A DNA stretch of 64,000 nucleotides, taken from the NCBI GenBank assembly GCA_017547285.1, contig JAFYQB010000117.1:1-64000 (forward strand), given 5' to 3'. Origin of the DNA: Clostridia bacterium (GTDB taxonomy: Bacteria > Bacillota > Clostridia > Christensenellales > Aristaeellaceae). The notes beneath the pieces are model-generated. The model was given only the letters and a program-made list of their open reading frames with translations. It had not been told where the DNA came from and ran no database searches. This document shows, piece by piece, positions 53,966 through 62,492 of this stretch (the first letter of the stretch is position 1; every line of letters begins with the position of its first letter). Both the position numbers and the translations under genes were made by a program.

Positions 53966-55312
53966 TTACTTATCTCCTTTCTTGGCAGCTGCTTCCCTGC
54001 GACGCTGATTGATAATACGCTTCGCAACGCGGCAGCTTTGGGTGAGGTTACGCTTTGCAGGACAGGCCCATGCGCACGAACCGCATTCCATGCAGTTAAG
54101 CGCGTTCAGTTTTTCGGCTTCGTCGAACATGTCCTTGCGGACAAACTTATCGATGGAAGCGGGAACCAAATTCATGGGACAGGCTTCAATGCAGCGTCCA
54201 CAGCGAATACACGCGCTTTCATCTACAAGGGAAGAAACCTGATCCATGGCCAGAATGCCGCTGCAACCCTTGGTCACGGGAATATCTTCACGACTAAGGG
54301 CCATACCCATCATAGGGCCACCGTAAATCATCATACGGGTAGCTTCTTCCAGACCATCGGATGTATCGATCAGCCATTCCACAGGCGTGCCAACACGAAC
54401 CAGATAGTTGGCAGGTTTATTAACAGTACCGCCAACAGTAACGATGCGGTCAATCAGCGGACGACCTTCATACGCAGCGCGATGCAGCGCATAGCAGGTA
54501 CCCACATTGCAAACAATCACGCCCAGATCCAGCGGCAGACCACCCATGCGAACGGTGCGACCGGTCAGCGCGTAGACCAGCTGCTTTTCGCCGCCCTGCG
54601 GATACATGGTGCGCAGCGCTTCCACGCGGAAGCCGTCCTTGCCTTCGCAGGCTTTTTTCATGACAGCAACGGCGTCCATCTTGTTATCTTCAATGCCGAT
54701 GACAACATTTTGGATGCCCAGAGCCTTCTGAATCAGCCTTGCGCCGGATACGATCTGTTCGGCGTGTTCCAACATCAAACGATGGTCGGCGCTCAGATAG
54801 GGTTCGCACTCGGCGCCGTTCAGCAAAAGCGTGTCGACGGACTTGCCTTCGGGAACATTAAGTTTCACGGCAGTCGGGAACGTCGCGCCGCCCAAACCTA
54901 CCACGCCCATCTGACGTGCCAGATCGGAAAGCTGCTGCATAGACAGACTTTCAGGATTTGCAACAGGCTTAAGCTCAACCCATTCATCTTTGAAATCATT
55001 GTCGATGATAACGCTCATAACCTGAGTGCCGTTCGCAGTCATAGCAGGCTGACAGTCAACTACCACACCGGAAACAGAAGCGTGCACTGCAGCACTCAAC
55101 CCTCCGACAGGCTCGCCAATCATCTGACCGACTTTTACAACGTCGCCCTTGTTAACCAGGGCCTTGCAGGGTGCGCCGATATGCTGCTGAAGCGGAATGA
55201 TAACGCGAGAAGGCTGGGGAGCAGCGACGACAGGCAAACCAGCGGTTACAGCCTTACCGCCCTTCCCCTCGTGCGGGTGAATTCCGCCGGGAAAATGATG
55301 TACGATACTCAT
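53966..55312 (-). CDS. rnfC: Rnf complex NADH-binding subunit RnfC
   Basis: 448 residues. Peripheral subunit with the NADH/FMN site and two [4Fe-4S] clusters. N-terminal SIVHHFPGGIHPHEGKG, a biotinyl-like barrel domain (HIGAPCKALVNKGDVVKVGQ), the NADH site GLGGATFPTAVKL and the clusters CIRCGRCIEACP and CMECGSCAWACP. The start at 55312 is favoured (AGGAAGG upstream; family N-terminus); an upstream ATG would add eight residues. First gene of rnfCDEAB. A TATACT -10 box at 55365-55370 with the palindrome ACTAATTAGT beside it is a possible regulated promoter. Confidence 0.97.
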   Translation of the reverse strand: MSIVHHFPGGIHPHEGKGGKAVTAGLPVVAAPQPSRVIIPLQQHIGAPCKALVNKGDVVKVGQMIGEPVGGLSAAVHASVSGVVVDCQPAMTANGTQVMSVIIDNDFKDEWVELKPVANPESLSMQQLSDLARQMGVVGLGGATFPTAVKLNVPEGKSVDTLLLNGAECEPYLSADHRLMLEHAEQIVSGARLIQKALGIQNVVIGIEDNKMDAVAVMKKACEGKDGFRVEALRTMYPQGGEKQLVYALTGRTVRMGGLPLDLGVIVCNVGTCYALHRAAYEGRPLIDRIVTVGGTVNKPANYLVRVGTPVEWLIDTSDGLEEATRMMIYGGPMMGMALSREDIPVTKGCSGILAMDQVSSLVDESACIRCGRCIEACPMNLVPASIDKFVRKDMFDEAEKLNALNCMECGSCAWACPAKRNLTQSCRVAKRIINQRRREAAAKKGDK

Positions 55313-55408
55313 TTGGGAATCGTCCTTCCTGTACATTTTCGGTAAACATACATACCCACTAATTAGTATACCACAAAGAATGAATGAAGAAAAGAGTTGT
55401 TAGTTTTT

Positions 55409-57133
55409 TCACATGTTTAACCGCTGTTTCTTTTTCCATTTTTCCGCCGATTGAAGTATGGCTCTTGCATGAGCTATTCCGCTCTCCTGATCATTTTGAG
55501 TTACGCCAATCAGGCGGGCAATTTCTTTTATACGTCCTTCTTCATCCAACGTTGTGAGACTTGTCTGCGTTCTTTCCCCCACAACCTGTTTTTTGACAAA
55601 ATACTGCGTATCTGCCATAGCGGCAATCTGTGCAAGGTGCGTAACGCACAATACCTGATGATAACGCGCAATGGAAGCCATTTTTTCTGCAACAACACCG
55701 GCAATGTGGCCGCTGATGCCAGTATCGATCTCGTCAAAAATCATACAGGGAATGCCGCCGTGAGCAGCGCCGGCCGCTTTCATAGCAAGCATCAGACGGG
55801 ACAGTTCGCCGCCGGATGCCGTTTTGTCAAGCGGTTTAGGCGGCTCGCCGGGATTAGGAGCAATATAGAAACACACATGATCGTCGCCAAGGGGCGTAGG
55901 CACTTTTTTCTGACCGGGTTCCGGCTGCTCAAACACACAGCTGAAACGTGTGCTCAGCATACCCAGATCTTTCAATTCATTTTCCATTGTCGCTTCAAAA
56001 CGTTCGGCTATCCGTTTGCGTTCTTCTGTCAACAGCGCAGCCTGCGCTCGATATGCCTGCAATTTCTGTTTGAAATCCGTTTCAGCGTGTTTCAGACGTT
56101 CTTCCATGCCTTCCAGGCGCATCAGTTCATCTTTGATTTCTTCGTGATGGCTAACCAGTTCGTCAGCGTTCATGCCATAACGGCGTTCCAGTCTTCGAAT
56201 CTGATCCAGTCTGTCCTGCACAGCTTCACTTCTTTCAGGATCAAAGCTTTCGCTTTCCAGAGAGTCACGAAGCTCAATACCCATTTCTTCTACTTCATAG
56301 TAGGCTGTGGACAGTCGTTCTGCAAGCGCCTTATATTTGGGATCAAGTTCCTCAATCAACCGCAGTGCATCGGCAGCATCGCGTAGCTTCGCAGCCGCAC
56401 TTTTTTCACGTCCGCTTCCAGAAATTTCTTCGTAAGCATTTCTCAAGGAACGATCAACCCGTTCAGCACTGGCAAAACGCTTCTTTTCGGCTGCAAGGCT
56501 TTCCGCTTCTCCCATTTCCAAAGCAGCTGCATCCAGTTCCTTGACACGCGATTCCAAATAGGCCTGTCTTTCCGTACGCTGGGCATTTTCCTTGCGCAAT
56601 GCAGAAAAACGCGAACTGCTTTCGCGCCACGCATGATAGGCTTTTCCAACCTCGGTAAGACGTTCATGAAAGGATTCTTCGCCGAAAGAGTCCAGAAAAC
56701 CCATATGATTCTGATTATCGAGCAGGCTTTGATGCTCATGCTGACCATGGATATCTACCAGATGTTGCGTAAGGCTTCGCAGAAAAGCAAGCGGTACAAT
56801 CGCACCGCAAACGCGGCATACATTGCGCCCGTTCGTTGAAATTTCGCGCTGTATGCTAATCATGGAACCGTCGGCTTCCAGCTCCTGTTCTTTCAAAAGC
56901 TCCGATGCAGCAGGGCAATCAGCAATATCGATAAATGCTTCAACGGACGCCTTATCACAGCCGGAACGGATGAGACCTCGATCCGCCCGCTCACCAAGCA
57001 TCAGATTAATGCTATCTACAATGATGGATTTACCCGCGCCTGTTTCGCCGCTGAGAACGTGCATACCTTTGTTAAACTGTATTTCCAGCTGTTCAATCAG
57101 AGCGATGTTGCGCACGGTCATGGAAACAAGCAT
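55409..57133 (-). CDS. recN: DNA repair protein RecN
   Basis: 574 residues. SMC-like ATPase acting early in double-strand break repair. Walker A is SGETGAGKSIIVDSINLMLG near the N-terminus, and the ABC signature with Walker B near the C-terminus: KTASGGELSRLMLAMKA, CMIFDEIDTGISG and VLCVTHLAQIAAMAD. A long coiled coil lies between (about 170-370). It ends the dxs...argR-recN run, 33 bases after argR. The family is LexA-controlled in some species; no SOS box was seen here. Confidence 0.97.
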   Translation of the reverse strand: MLVSMTVRNIALIEQLEIQFNKGMHVLSGETGAGKSIIVDSINLMLGERADRGLIRSGCDKASVEAFIDIADCPAASELLKEQELEADGSMISIQREISTNGRNVCRVCGAIVPLAFLRSLTQHLVDIHGQHEHQSLLDNQNHMGFLDSFGEESFHERLTEVGKAYHAWRESSSRFSALRKENAQRTERQAYLESRVKELDAAALEMGEAESLAAEKKRFASAERVDRSLRNAYEEISGSGREKSAAAKLRDAADALRLIEELDPKYKALAERLSTAYYEVEEMGIELRDSLESESFDPERSEAVQDRLDQIRRLERRYGMNADELVSHHEEIKDELMRLEGMEERLKHAETDFKQKLQAYRAQAALLTEERKRIAERFEATMENELKDLGMLSTRFSCVFEQPEPGQKKVPTPLGDDHVCFYIAPNPGEPPKPLDKTASGGELSRLMLAMKAAGAAHGGIPCMIFDEIDTGISGHIAGVVAEKMASIARYHQVLCVTHLAQIAAMADTQYFVKKQVVGERTQTSLTTLDEEGRIKEIARLIGVTQNDQESGIAHARAILQSAEKWKKKQRLNM

Positions 57134-57166
57134 ATTAATTGTACATTCCTTTCACTGTGTGAACAT

Positions 57167-57619
57167 TCAACGCTGAATCATGGCATTGATGCGATCAATA
57201 ACGGTTTGTACATCCTCAACGCTGCGTACAATCATCAGAATCGTATTTTCACCGGCAATCGTGCCCAGAATTTCAGGCCACTGAAGACTATCGATTGTTT
57301 CAGCAGCGATTCCGGCTGTAGCAGACAGGGTTTTCATAACGATTTGATTGTATGCATGATCAATGCTGATCACGGTATCGCTAAACATACGAATCAACCG
57401 TTCGTTCAGGCTGTTTTCGTTTTTGTCCGATGTTACATAACGGTAAACACCGTCAGCAGAAAGCGCTTTAACAAGCCTGAGTTCTTTGATATCTCTGGAA
57501 ACGGTAGCCTGTGTAACCTGAAAGCCATGTGCGCGCAGGGCATCTGCCAATTCCTCCTGCGTTTCGATGGCATTTTCTGCGATAATATCCAAAATAGCAA
57601 TTTGTCTGGCTGATTTCAT
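57167..57619 (-). CDS. argR: Arginine repressor ArgR
   Basis: 150 residues. N-terminal winged helix (QEELADALRAHGFQVTQATVSRDIKELRLVK) and C-terminal hexamerisation/arginine-binding domain with GENTILMIVRSVEDVQTV. Controls arginine biosynthesis and catabolism. The ATG at 57619 follows AAGGAGAGGAG. Its place between nadK and recN is conserved in Clostridia. No arg gene is in the window. Confidence 0.97.
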   Translation of the reverse strand: MKSARQIAILDIIAENAIETQEELADALRAHGFQVTQATVSRDIKELRLVKALSADGVYRYVTSDKNENSLNERLIRMFSDTVISIDHAYNQIVMKTLSATAGIAAETIDSLQWPEILGTIAGENTILMIVRSVEDVQTVIDRINAMIQR

Positions 57620-57636
57620 ATGTGCTCCTCTCCTTG

Positions 57637-58476
57637 CTAACAACTCCACTCAGAAAGTTTGATACGAATGGTGCTGAAAAAACTTCTCGGTTCAAGTTTG
57701 ATAAATCTAGCCTGCCTGCCGGCTCGCGTAACAGTCAGCGTTTGGCCTGCGTACAGTGTAAAATTTTCCTGACCATCAACGGAAACCATTGCCTGTGCAG
57801 CATCGGTAAGTTTGATAGAAACTGTTTGTTCTGCAGAGGTGACAACCGGCCTGTGCTGCAATGAATGAGCGCATACCGGCGTAAGCAGCATGCATTCCAC
57901 TTCGGGACAAATGATCGGCCCGCCGGCCGAAAGGGAATAACCAGTCGATCCGGTGGGTGTAGATACAATCAAACCGTCGGCAATAAAACGGCCAACCAAA
58001 TCCTGGTCAACAAAAGCATCCATACCGATCAGTCTTGCATAACCACCCCTGCTGACCACAACATCATTCAGAGCATAGGAGCGACGTTCGTCCAGCGTGA
58101 TTTTCAGCATCATACGTTCCTGAATCGTATAGTCATCAGCGGCTAGTTTTTCAAAAGCTTTTTCCAGCTGATCCATTTCAAGTTCGGTCAGAAAACCAAC
58201 TCTGCCAACGTTAATCCCCAACAAAGGCAGATCCAACTGCATAGAAAGTGTATTCGCGCGCAAAAGGGTTCCATCGCCGCCAACCGCAAGAATCGCCTCA
58301 CATTGATCGGGCTCACTGCTCAGAAAAGGTTGGCGGCCGGTTTTCTGCATGCGCTCGAAAAGCCAGGGCTCAGCAGAGGCATGGATACGGGCTTTATGCA
58401 GCTTTTCGGCAACCGTTGCAGCAATCTCTTCAATATTGGGTTTCTGATCATGCATTAACATATATACAGACTTCAT
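57637..58476 (-). CDS. nadK: NAD kinase
   Basis: 279 residues. Makes NADP from NAD with ATP. The catalytic GGDGT motif is AVGGDGTLLRA; NVGRVGFLTE and the signature ADGLIVSTPTGSTGYSLSAGGP follow. The ATG at 58476 has AAAGGCGG upstream; in-frame codons further upstream are not conserved. A promoter with a palindrome over its -35 lies in the 77-base gap after tlyA, so nadK-argR-recN may be transcribed separately. Confidence 0.97.
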   Translation of the reverse strand: MKSVYMLMHDQKPNIEEIAATVAEKLHKARIHASAEPWLFERMQKTGRQPFLSSEPDQCEAILAVGGDGTLLRANTLSMQLDLPLLGINVGRVGFLTELEMDQLEKAFEKLAADDYTIQERMMLKITLDERRSYALNDVVVSRGGYARLIGMDAFVDQDLVGRFIADGLIVSTPTGSTGYSLSAGGPIICPEVECMLLTPVCAHSLQHRPVVTSAEQTVSIKLTDAAQAMVSVDGQENFTLYAGQTLTVTRAGRQARFIKLEPRSFFSTIRIKLSEWSC

Positions 58477-58499
58477 TGCACATGCCGCCTTTCCGAACC

Positions 58500-58528
58500 A
58501 GTATAACACAAAATGCATAACCATGCAA
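58500..58528 (-). promoter_or_regulatory. Predicted promoter of nadK-argR-recN
   Basis: Minus strand TTGCAT (58528-58523), 17-base spacer, TATACT (58505-58500). The -35 box is inside the palindrome 58514-58545. Confidence 0.6.
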
Positions 58529-58545
58529 CGATGCATAGTTATGCA
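58514..58545. repeat. Palindrome over the nadK promoter -35 region
   Basis: Arms TGCATAACCATGCA and TGCATAGTTATGCA, 4-base loop, one mismatch in 14 pairs. Placement over the -35 suggests an operator. As RNA it could also act as a weak terminator after tlyA (ATTTTGTG follows). Confidence 0.75.
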
Positions 58546-58553
58546 AATATGAA

Positions 58554-59369
58554 TTATTCCTTTGACAACGTTTTGTGCGCTTCTGCAACCACTTCGGCAA
58601 TTCGAGCTTCATCTACACTGTTTTGCGCCATAGTAGCAGGCAGCAGTTCTGTAATATACTCAATATTGCCTTCCGGGCCGGTAATGGGAGAAAAGTCCAG
58701 TTGGGCCATGTTATATCCAAAACCAGGTACAAAAGCGGCGATATCCTCTATCACCTGGCGATGAACGGCAGGATCACGCACGACTCCTTTTTTGCCCACA
58801 TGCTCACGGCCAGCCTCAAATTGCGGTTTGATCAGAATACAGAAACGGCCTTTTCCATCCATCAATTCAGCTGCTACAGGAAGAATCAGCTTTACGGAAA
58901 TAAACGAAACATCCATGACCGTAATATCAGGTATACACGGAATCTGTTCGTGCGTCAGGTAGCGGGCGTTCGTACGTTCCAGAACCGTTACGCGCTCATC
59001 ACTTCGTATCTTCCAGTCAAGCTGTCCATAGCCAACGTCAATGGCATATACATGTTTGGCACCATTTTGAAGCAGTACATCAGTAAAGCCACCAGTAGCT
59101 GCGCCAATATCCATGCCTACAGCACCATTTACATCCACCTGAAAAGCCTTCAGCGCTTTATCCAGTTTAAGGGCGCCGCGTCCAACAAAAGGATGCACAT
59201 GGCCGCGAACGATGAGTTCTGCATCTTCTGTTACTTTTTCAGAGGCCTTGAGAACCTTGACCTCTTTCACATAGACCTGGCCAGCCATAATCAGCGCCTG
59301 CGCTCTTTCCCGGCTGGGCGCCAATCCCTGACGCACCATCGCCAGATCGACGCGAAGTTTTTCAGCCAT
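58554..59369 (-). CDS. tlyA: TlyA-family rRNA 2'-O-methyltransferase
   Basis: 271 residues. N-terminal S4 RNA-binding domain (RVDLAMVRQGLAPSRERAQALIMAGQVYV) followed by an FtsJ/RrmJ-like SAM methyltransferase domain (AVGMDIGAATGGFTDVLLQNGAKHVYAIDVGYGQL; DVSFISVKLILP; LIKPQFEAGREHVGKKGVV). In mycobacteria TlyA methylates 16S and 23S rRNA; the Clostridia form is usually the short TlyAI type and acts on 16S or 23S less certainly. The ATG overlaps the end of dxs by eight bases. Confidence 0.95.
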   Translation of the reverse strand: MAEKLRVDLAMVRQGLAPSRERAQALIMAGQVYVKEVKVLKASEKVTEDAELIVRGHVHPFVGRGALKLDKALKAFQVDVNGAVGMDIGAATGGFTDVLLQNGAKHVYAIDVGYGQLDWKIRSDERVTVLERTNARYLTHEQIPCIPDITVMDVSFISVKLILPVAAELMDGKGRFCILIKPQFEAGREHVGKKGVVRDPAVHRQVIEDIAAFVPGFGYNMAQLDFSPITGPEGNIEYITELLPATMAQNSVDEARIAEVVAEAHKTLSKE

Positions 59370-61251
59370 CGTTCTTTACTTCCTTTATAAATGAATTTGT
59401 GATTCGCTGCGCAATGCTTTCATCGTCCAGTCCAACTTCAGCTAGCAAATGCTTATGATCGCCGTGCTGAATGTACCTGTCTTCAACGCCGAGGCAAACA
59501 ATAGCAGGCCTTTCCCCCATTTCAGCTGCCGCTTCCAGCACCGCGCTGCCAAAACCGCCCTGAAGAACGTGTTCTTCAATCGTATAAATCGGTTTGCCGG
59601 AAGCAAAGACTCGACTCAGGCATTCCAAATCCAGCGGTTTAATCGTTGAAGCGTTGATGACTTCCGCATCGATTTTTTTCTGTGCAAGCGAATCTGCTAC
59701 CCTTAAGGCAGCCGCAGTCATTGTTCCCGTTGCAAGAAGAATGATATCGCTGCCTTTACGCAGCGGCTGCCATTTGCCAATTTCGAATTCATTGATCTGG
59801 TAGTTTTGTGGCAACTTTTCTGCGCTTTTGGGATAGCGGATAGTGCAAGGTTTTCCGCTGCGATGAGCCGAACGAATCATCAGCTGCAGCTCTTTTCCGT
59901 CAGCAGGAGCCAGCACCACCAGATTGGGAATATGACGCAGATAAGCGAAGTCATACAATCCCTGATGGGTCTGACCGTCTTCGTTGGAAATGCCGGAACG
60001 ATCCAGCATGCAGACAACGGGCAGATTCAAAATACAGGCGTCATTCATCAACTGGTCATAGGCACGTTGCAAAAAAGTTGAATACACAAAGAAATACGGT
60101 CTCATGCCGCCTGCAGCAAGCCCAGCGCAAAGTGAAACAGCATGTTCTTCTGCAATGCCCACATCCAAAAAACGATCCGGATAGGCTTTTTCAAACGCAG
60201 CTGTACATGTTCCAAGAGGCATGGCTGCAGTGATCGCCATAATCCGCTTGTCTTCTTCCGCAAGCTGAATCAGCGTATCAACAGCAATTTTACCATTGGA
60301 TTCAGCGCCGGATGAACTTACTCTGCCGTTTTCAACAAGGAATGGCGGCGTACCATGAAATGCTTCCGGTTTGGTTTCCGCACGATGATAGCCATAACCT
60401 TTTTTGGTAAGGCAGTGAACCACAACCGGTTCATCCAACTGTTTGGCCTGCTTCAGCATTTTCTCGACATCGGCCAAATCATTGCCGTTCACCGGTCCCA
60501 GATAACGGAAACCAAGCGCCGAGAAAAATCCTTCATCCACTTCGTTAACAAAAACGCTCTTGATCGCCTGCTTTGTTTTATGAACAAGACGATACAAAGG
60601 CTGGCCTACCGCGGGAATGCGGGAAAGTTTCGTCCTAACGTTTTTCTTTGTTAGATTCCAGCCTGCGCTGGCGCGAAGTCTGGCCAGATATTTACTGAGT
60701 GCACCTACATTTTTGGCAATAGACATTTCATTGTCATTCAAAAGTACAATCAGCCGTGTTTTGCTGTTTCCGCAGTCATTGAGCGCCTCGTAGCACATGC
60801 CGCCCGTCAGCGCGCCATCGCCTACAACAGCGACTACATGATGGTTCTGCCCCTGAGCATCGCGGGCGCGCGCCATGCCAAGCGCCTGCGAGATGGACGT
60901 AGACGCATGGCCGGCATCAAACAGATCGTATTCGCTCTCCGTTCTTCTGGGAAATCCCGCAATGCCGCCATAGGTTCGCAAGGTATCAAAAGCGTTATAC
61001 CGGCCAGTCAGCAGCTTATGCGTGTAGCTCTGATGACCTACATCAAAAATAATCTTATCTCTGGGGGTATCAAAAACTCTGTGCAGCGCCAGCGTGATTT
61101 CAACAGCACCCAGATTGGAAGCAAGATGTCCACCATTCTGAGCCACTGTTTGAATGATTTTGGTACGGATATCATCTGCCAATTCTTCGCATTCTTCGAC
61201 AGAAAGCGGACGAATATCCGATGGATCTTTGATTTGCGATAAAGCGATCAT
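59362..61251 (-). CDS. dxs: 1-deoxy-D-xylulose-5-phosphate synthase
   Basis: 629 residues. Thiamine-diphosphate enzyme that starts the non-mevalonate isoprenoid pathway from pyruvate and glyceraldehyde-3-phosphate. The transketolase N-domain has HLASNLGAVEITLALH, DVGHQSYTHKLLTGR and the ThDP motif GDGALTGGMCYEALN...NDNEMSI. The pyrimidine domain has GIAEEHAVSLCAGLA and DRSGISNEDGQTHQG. This last block differs from the common DRAGLVGEDGxTHxG at two positions but keeps the catalytic residues. AAAGGAG before the ATG. Linked by overlap with tlyA and 20 bases after ddl. Confidence 0.98.
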   Translation of the reverse strand: MIALSQIKDPSDIRPLSVEECEELADDIRTKIIQTVAQNGGHLASNLGAVEITLALHRVFDTPRDKIIFDVGHQSYTHKLLTGRYNAFDTLRTYGGIAGFPRRTESEYDLFDAGHASTSISQALGMARARDAQGQNHHVVAVVGDGALTGGMCYEALNDCGNSKTRLIVLLNDNEMSIAKNVGALSKYLARLRASAGWNLTKKNVRTKLSRIPAVGQPLYRLVHKTKQAIKSVFVNEVDEGFFSALGFRYLGPVNGNDLADVEKMLKQAKQLDEPVVVHCLTKKGYGYHRAETKPEAFHGTPPFLVENGRVSSSGAESNGKIAVDTLIQLAEEDKRIMAITAAMPLGTCTAAFEKAYPDRFLDVGIAEEHAVSLCAGLAAGGMRPYFFVYSTFLQRAYDQLMNDACILNLPVVCMLDRSGISNEDGQTHQGLYDFAYLRHIPNLVVLAPADGKELQLMIRSAHRSGKPCTIRYPKSAEKLPQNYQINEFEIGKWQPLRKGSDIILLATGTMTAAALRVADSLAQKKIDAEVINASTIKPLDLECLSRVFASGKPIYTIEEHVLQGGFGSAVLEAAAEMGERPAIVCLGVEDRYIQHGDHKHLLAEVGLDDESIAQRITNSFIKEVKNDG

Positions 61252-61271
61252 ATGCCGCTCCTTTGTTGTTC

Positions 61272-62477
61272 TTACAGCTTTGCGCCATTCTTGGGGCCAG
61301 CTTTGCCGCCCAGAGACACATCCTTCAGAATATCGGAGGAATAAGCATAGTTGCTGTCGTCCTTATCCTGCTTAGCCTGCATGGCGAATTCAACAAGCTT
61401 ATCGATCATCTGCTTATAAGGCAGCCCGGAAGCTTCCCACAGATAAAAAGCCATGGATCCGGGAAGCGTATTGATTTCAGTGATGTACAGCCCATTGCTC
61501 GCAGCATCAAACATATAGTCGATACGCACAACGCCCTTGCAGTCCATGTTATTGAAAATGTCTACAGACAGCTTTTGAATACGCGCTTTCAGTTCGGGTT
61601 CAATAGGCGCAGGAAGCACGCGTTTGAGGGAGGCCATACCCTTGCTGCCGCCGTTTGCACCATATTTATCCATGTAGCTGAGCAAATCGCCGCCGGTCAC
61701 AGGCATTTCAATCTCGCTGGCCTGTGCTTCGCCGTTGTATCCAAGCACAGAGCAGTTCAGTTCAAGCGGCTTGTTCAGGCCCTGTTCAACCAGAACCTTG
61801 CGATCGAAATCAAAAGCCAGCGCCAGCGCTTCTTCCAGTTCCCTGCGATCGTTGGCACGACTTACACCGATGGAAGACCCTAGAGATGCAGGTTTTACAA
61901 ACACAGGATATGGAAGCAACTTCTCGATGCCCTCGAGGACAGCATTGCGATCCTTCTCCCACGCATGACGCAGATACCAGCAATCCGGCAGAATCGGGAA
62001 ACCCGCGCCGCGGAAGAACTGCTTCATGTACACCTTATCCATACCGATGGCACTTGCGCCGACACCGGAACTGGAATACGGAATATTGCACAGCTCCAGC
62101 AGGCCCTGTACAGTACCGTCCTCACCATGCATGCCGTGAAATACAGGAATAGCGCAGTCCAGACGAGCGACTACCACTTCCTTATCCTTGCCCAGCAGAC
62201 CTTTGCCATGCTCAATGCAGGTAAGAGCGCCGCTGCCGGCGGTCAGGTCGGGATTGATTCGAATCACGCCCTTTTTGGCGGGATCAAAGGGCGTATAGGT
62301 GCTCATATCCAGCAATGCTTCGCCGGTAAACCACTCGCCCTGCTTGCTGATATACACGGGAATCACATCATACTTTTCACGGTCGGCCGCGCGCATCAGC
62401 TGTACTGCGCTGATGATGGACACATCATGCTCGCAGGTGCGGCTGCCGTAAAAAACGCCAAGTTGAATTTTGCTCAT
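61272..62477 (-). CDS. ddl: D-alanine-D-alanine ligase
   Basis: 401 residues. Forms the D-Ala-D-Ala dipeptide for peptidoglycan. ATP-grasp enzyme: VFHGMHGEDGTVQGLLEL, PYSSSGVGASAIGMDKVYMKQ, FVKPASLGSSIGVSRA, and RIDYMFD...EINTLPGSM near the end. The omega loop reads LLSYMDKY, with Tyr as in ordinary D-Ala ligases rather than the D-lactate (vancomycin-resistance) type. It is about 40-60 residues longer than E. coli Ddl, with extra sequence at the C-terminus. The ATG at 62477 has GGAGG upstream. It follows the murF-like gene by 15 bases, so substrate-making and adding enzymes are adjacent. Confidence 0.96.
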   Translation of the reverse strand: MSKIQLGVFYGSRTCEHDVSIISAVQLMRAADREKYDVIPVYISKQGEWFTGEALLDMSTYTPFDPAKKGVIRINPDLTAGSGALTCIEHGKGLLGKDKEVVVARLDCAIPVFHGMHGEDGTVQGLLELCNIPYSSSGVGASAIGMDKVYMKQFFRGAGFPILPDCWYLRHAWEKDRNAVLEGIEKLLPYPVFVKPASLGSSIGVSRANDRRELEEALALAFDFDRKVLVEQGLNKPLELNCSVLGYNGEAQASEIEMPVTGGDLLSYMDKYGANGGSKGMASLKRVLPAPIEPELKARIQKLSVDIFNNMDCKGVVRIDYMFDAASNGLYITEINTLPGSMAFYLWEASGLPYKQMIDKLVEFAMQAKQDKDDSNYAYSSDILKDVSLGGKAGPKNGAKL

Positions 62478-62492
62478 ATTCTTATCCTCCAA

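Noticed and set aside
54038..55345. Plus-strand open frame of 435 codons opposite rnfC
   Set aside because: Antisense to a conserved gene and of improbable composition.
57167..57619. T-box or arginine-related riboswitch near argR/proC
   Set aside because: No T-box sequence or antiterminator pair was found in the short gaps of these operons.
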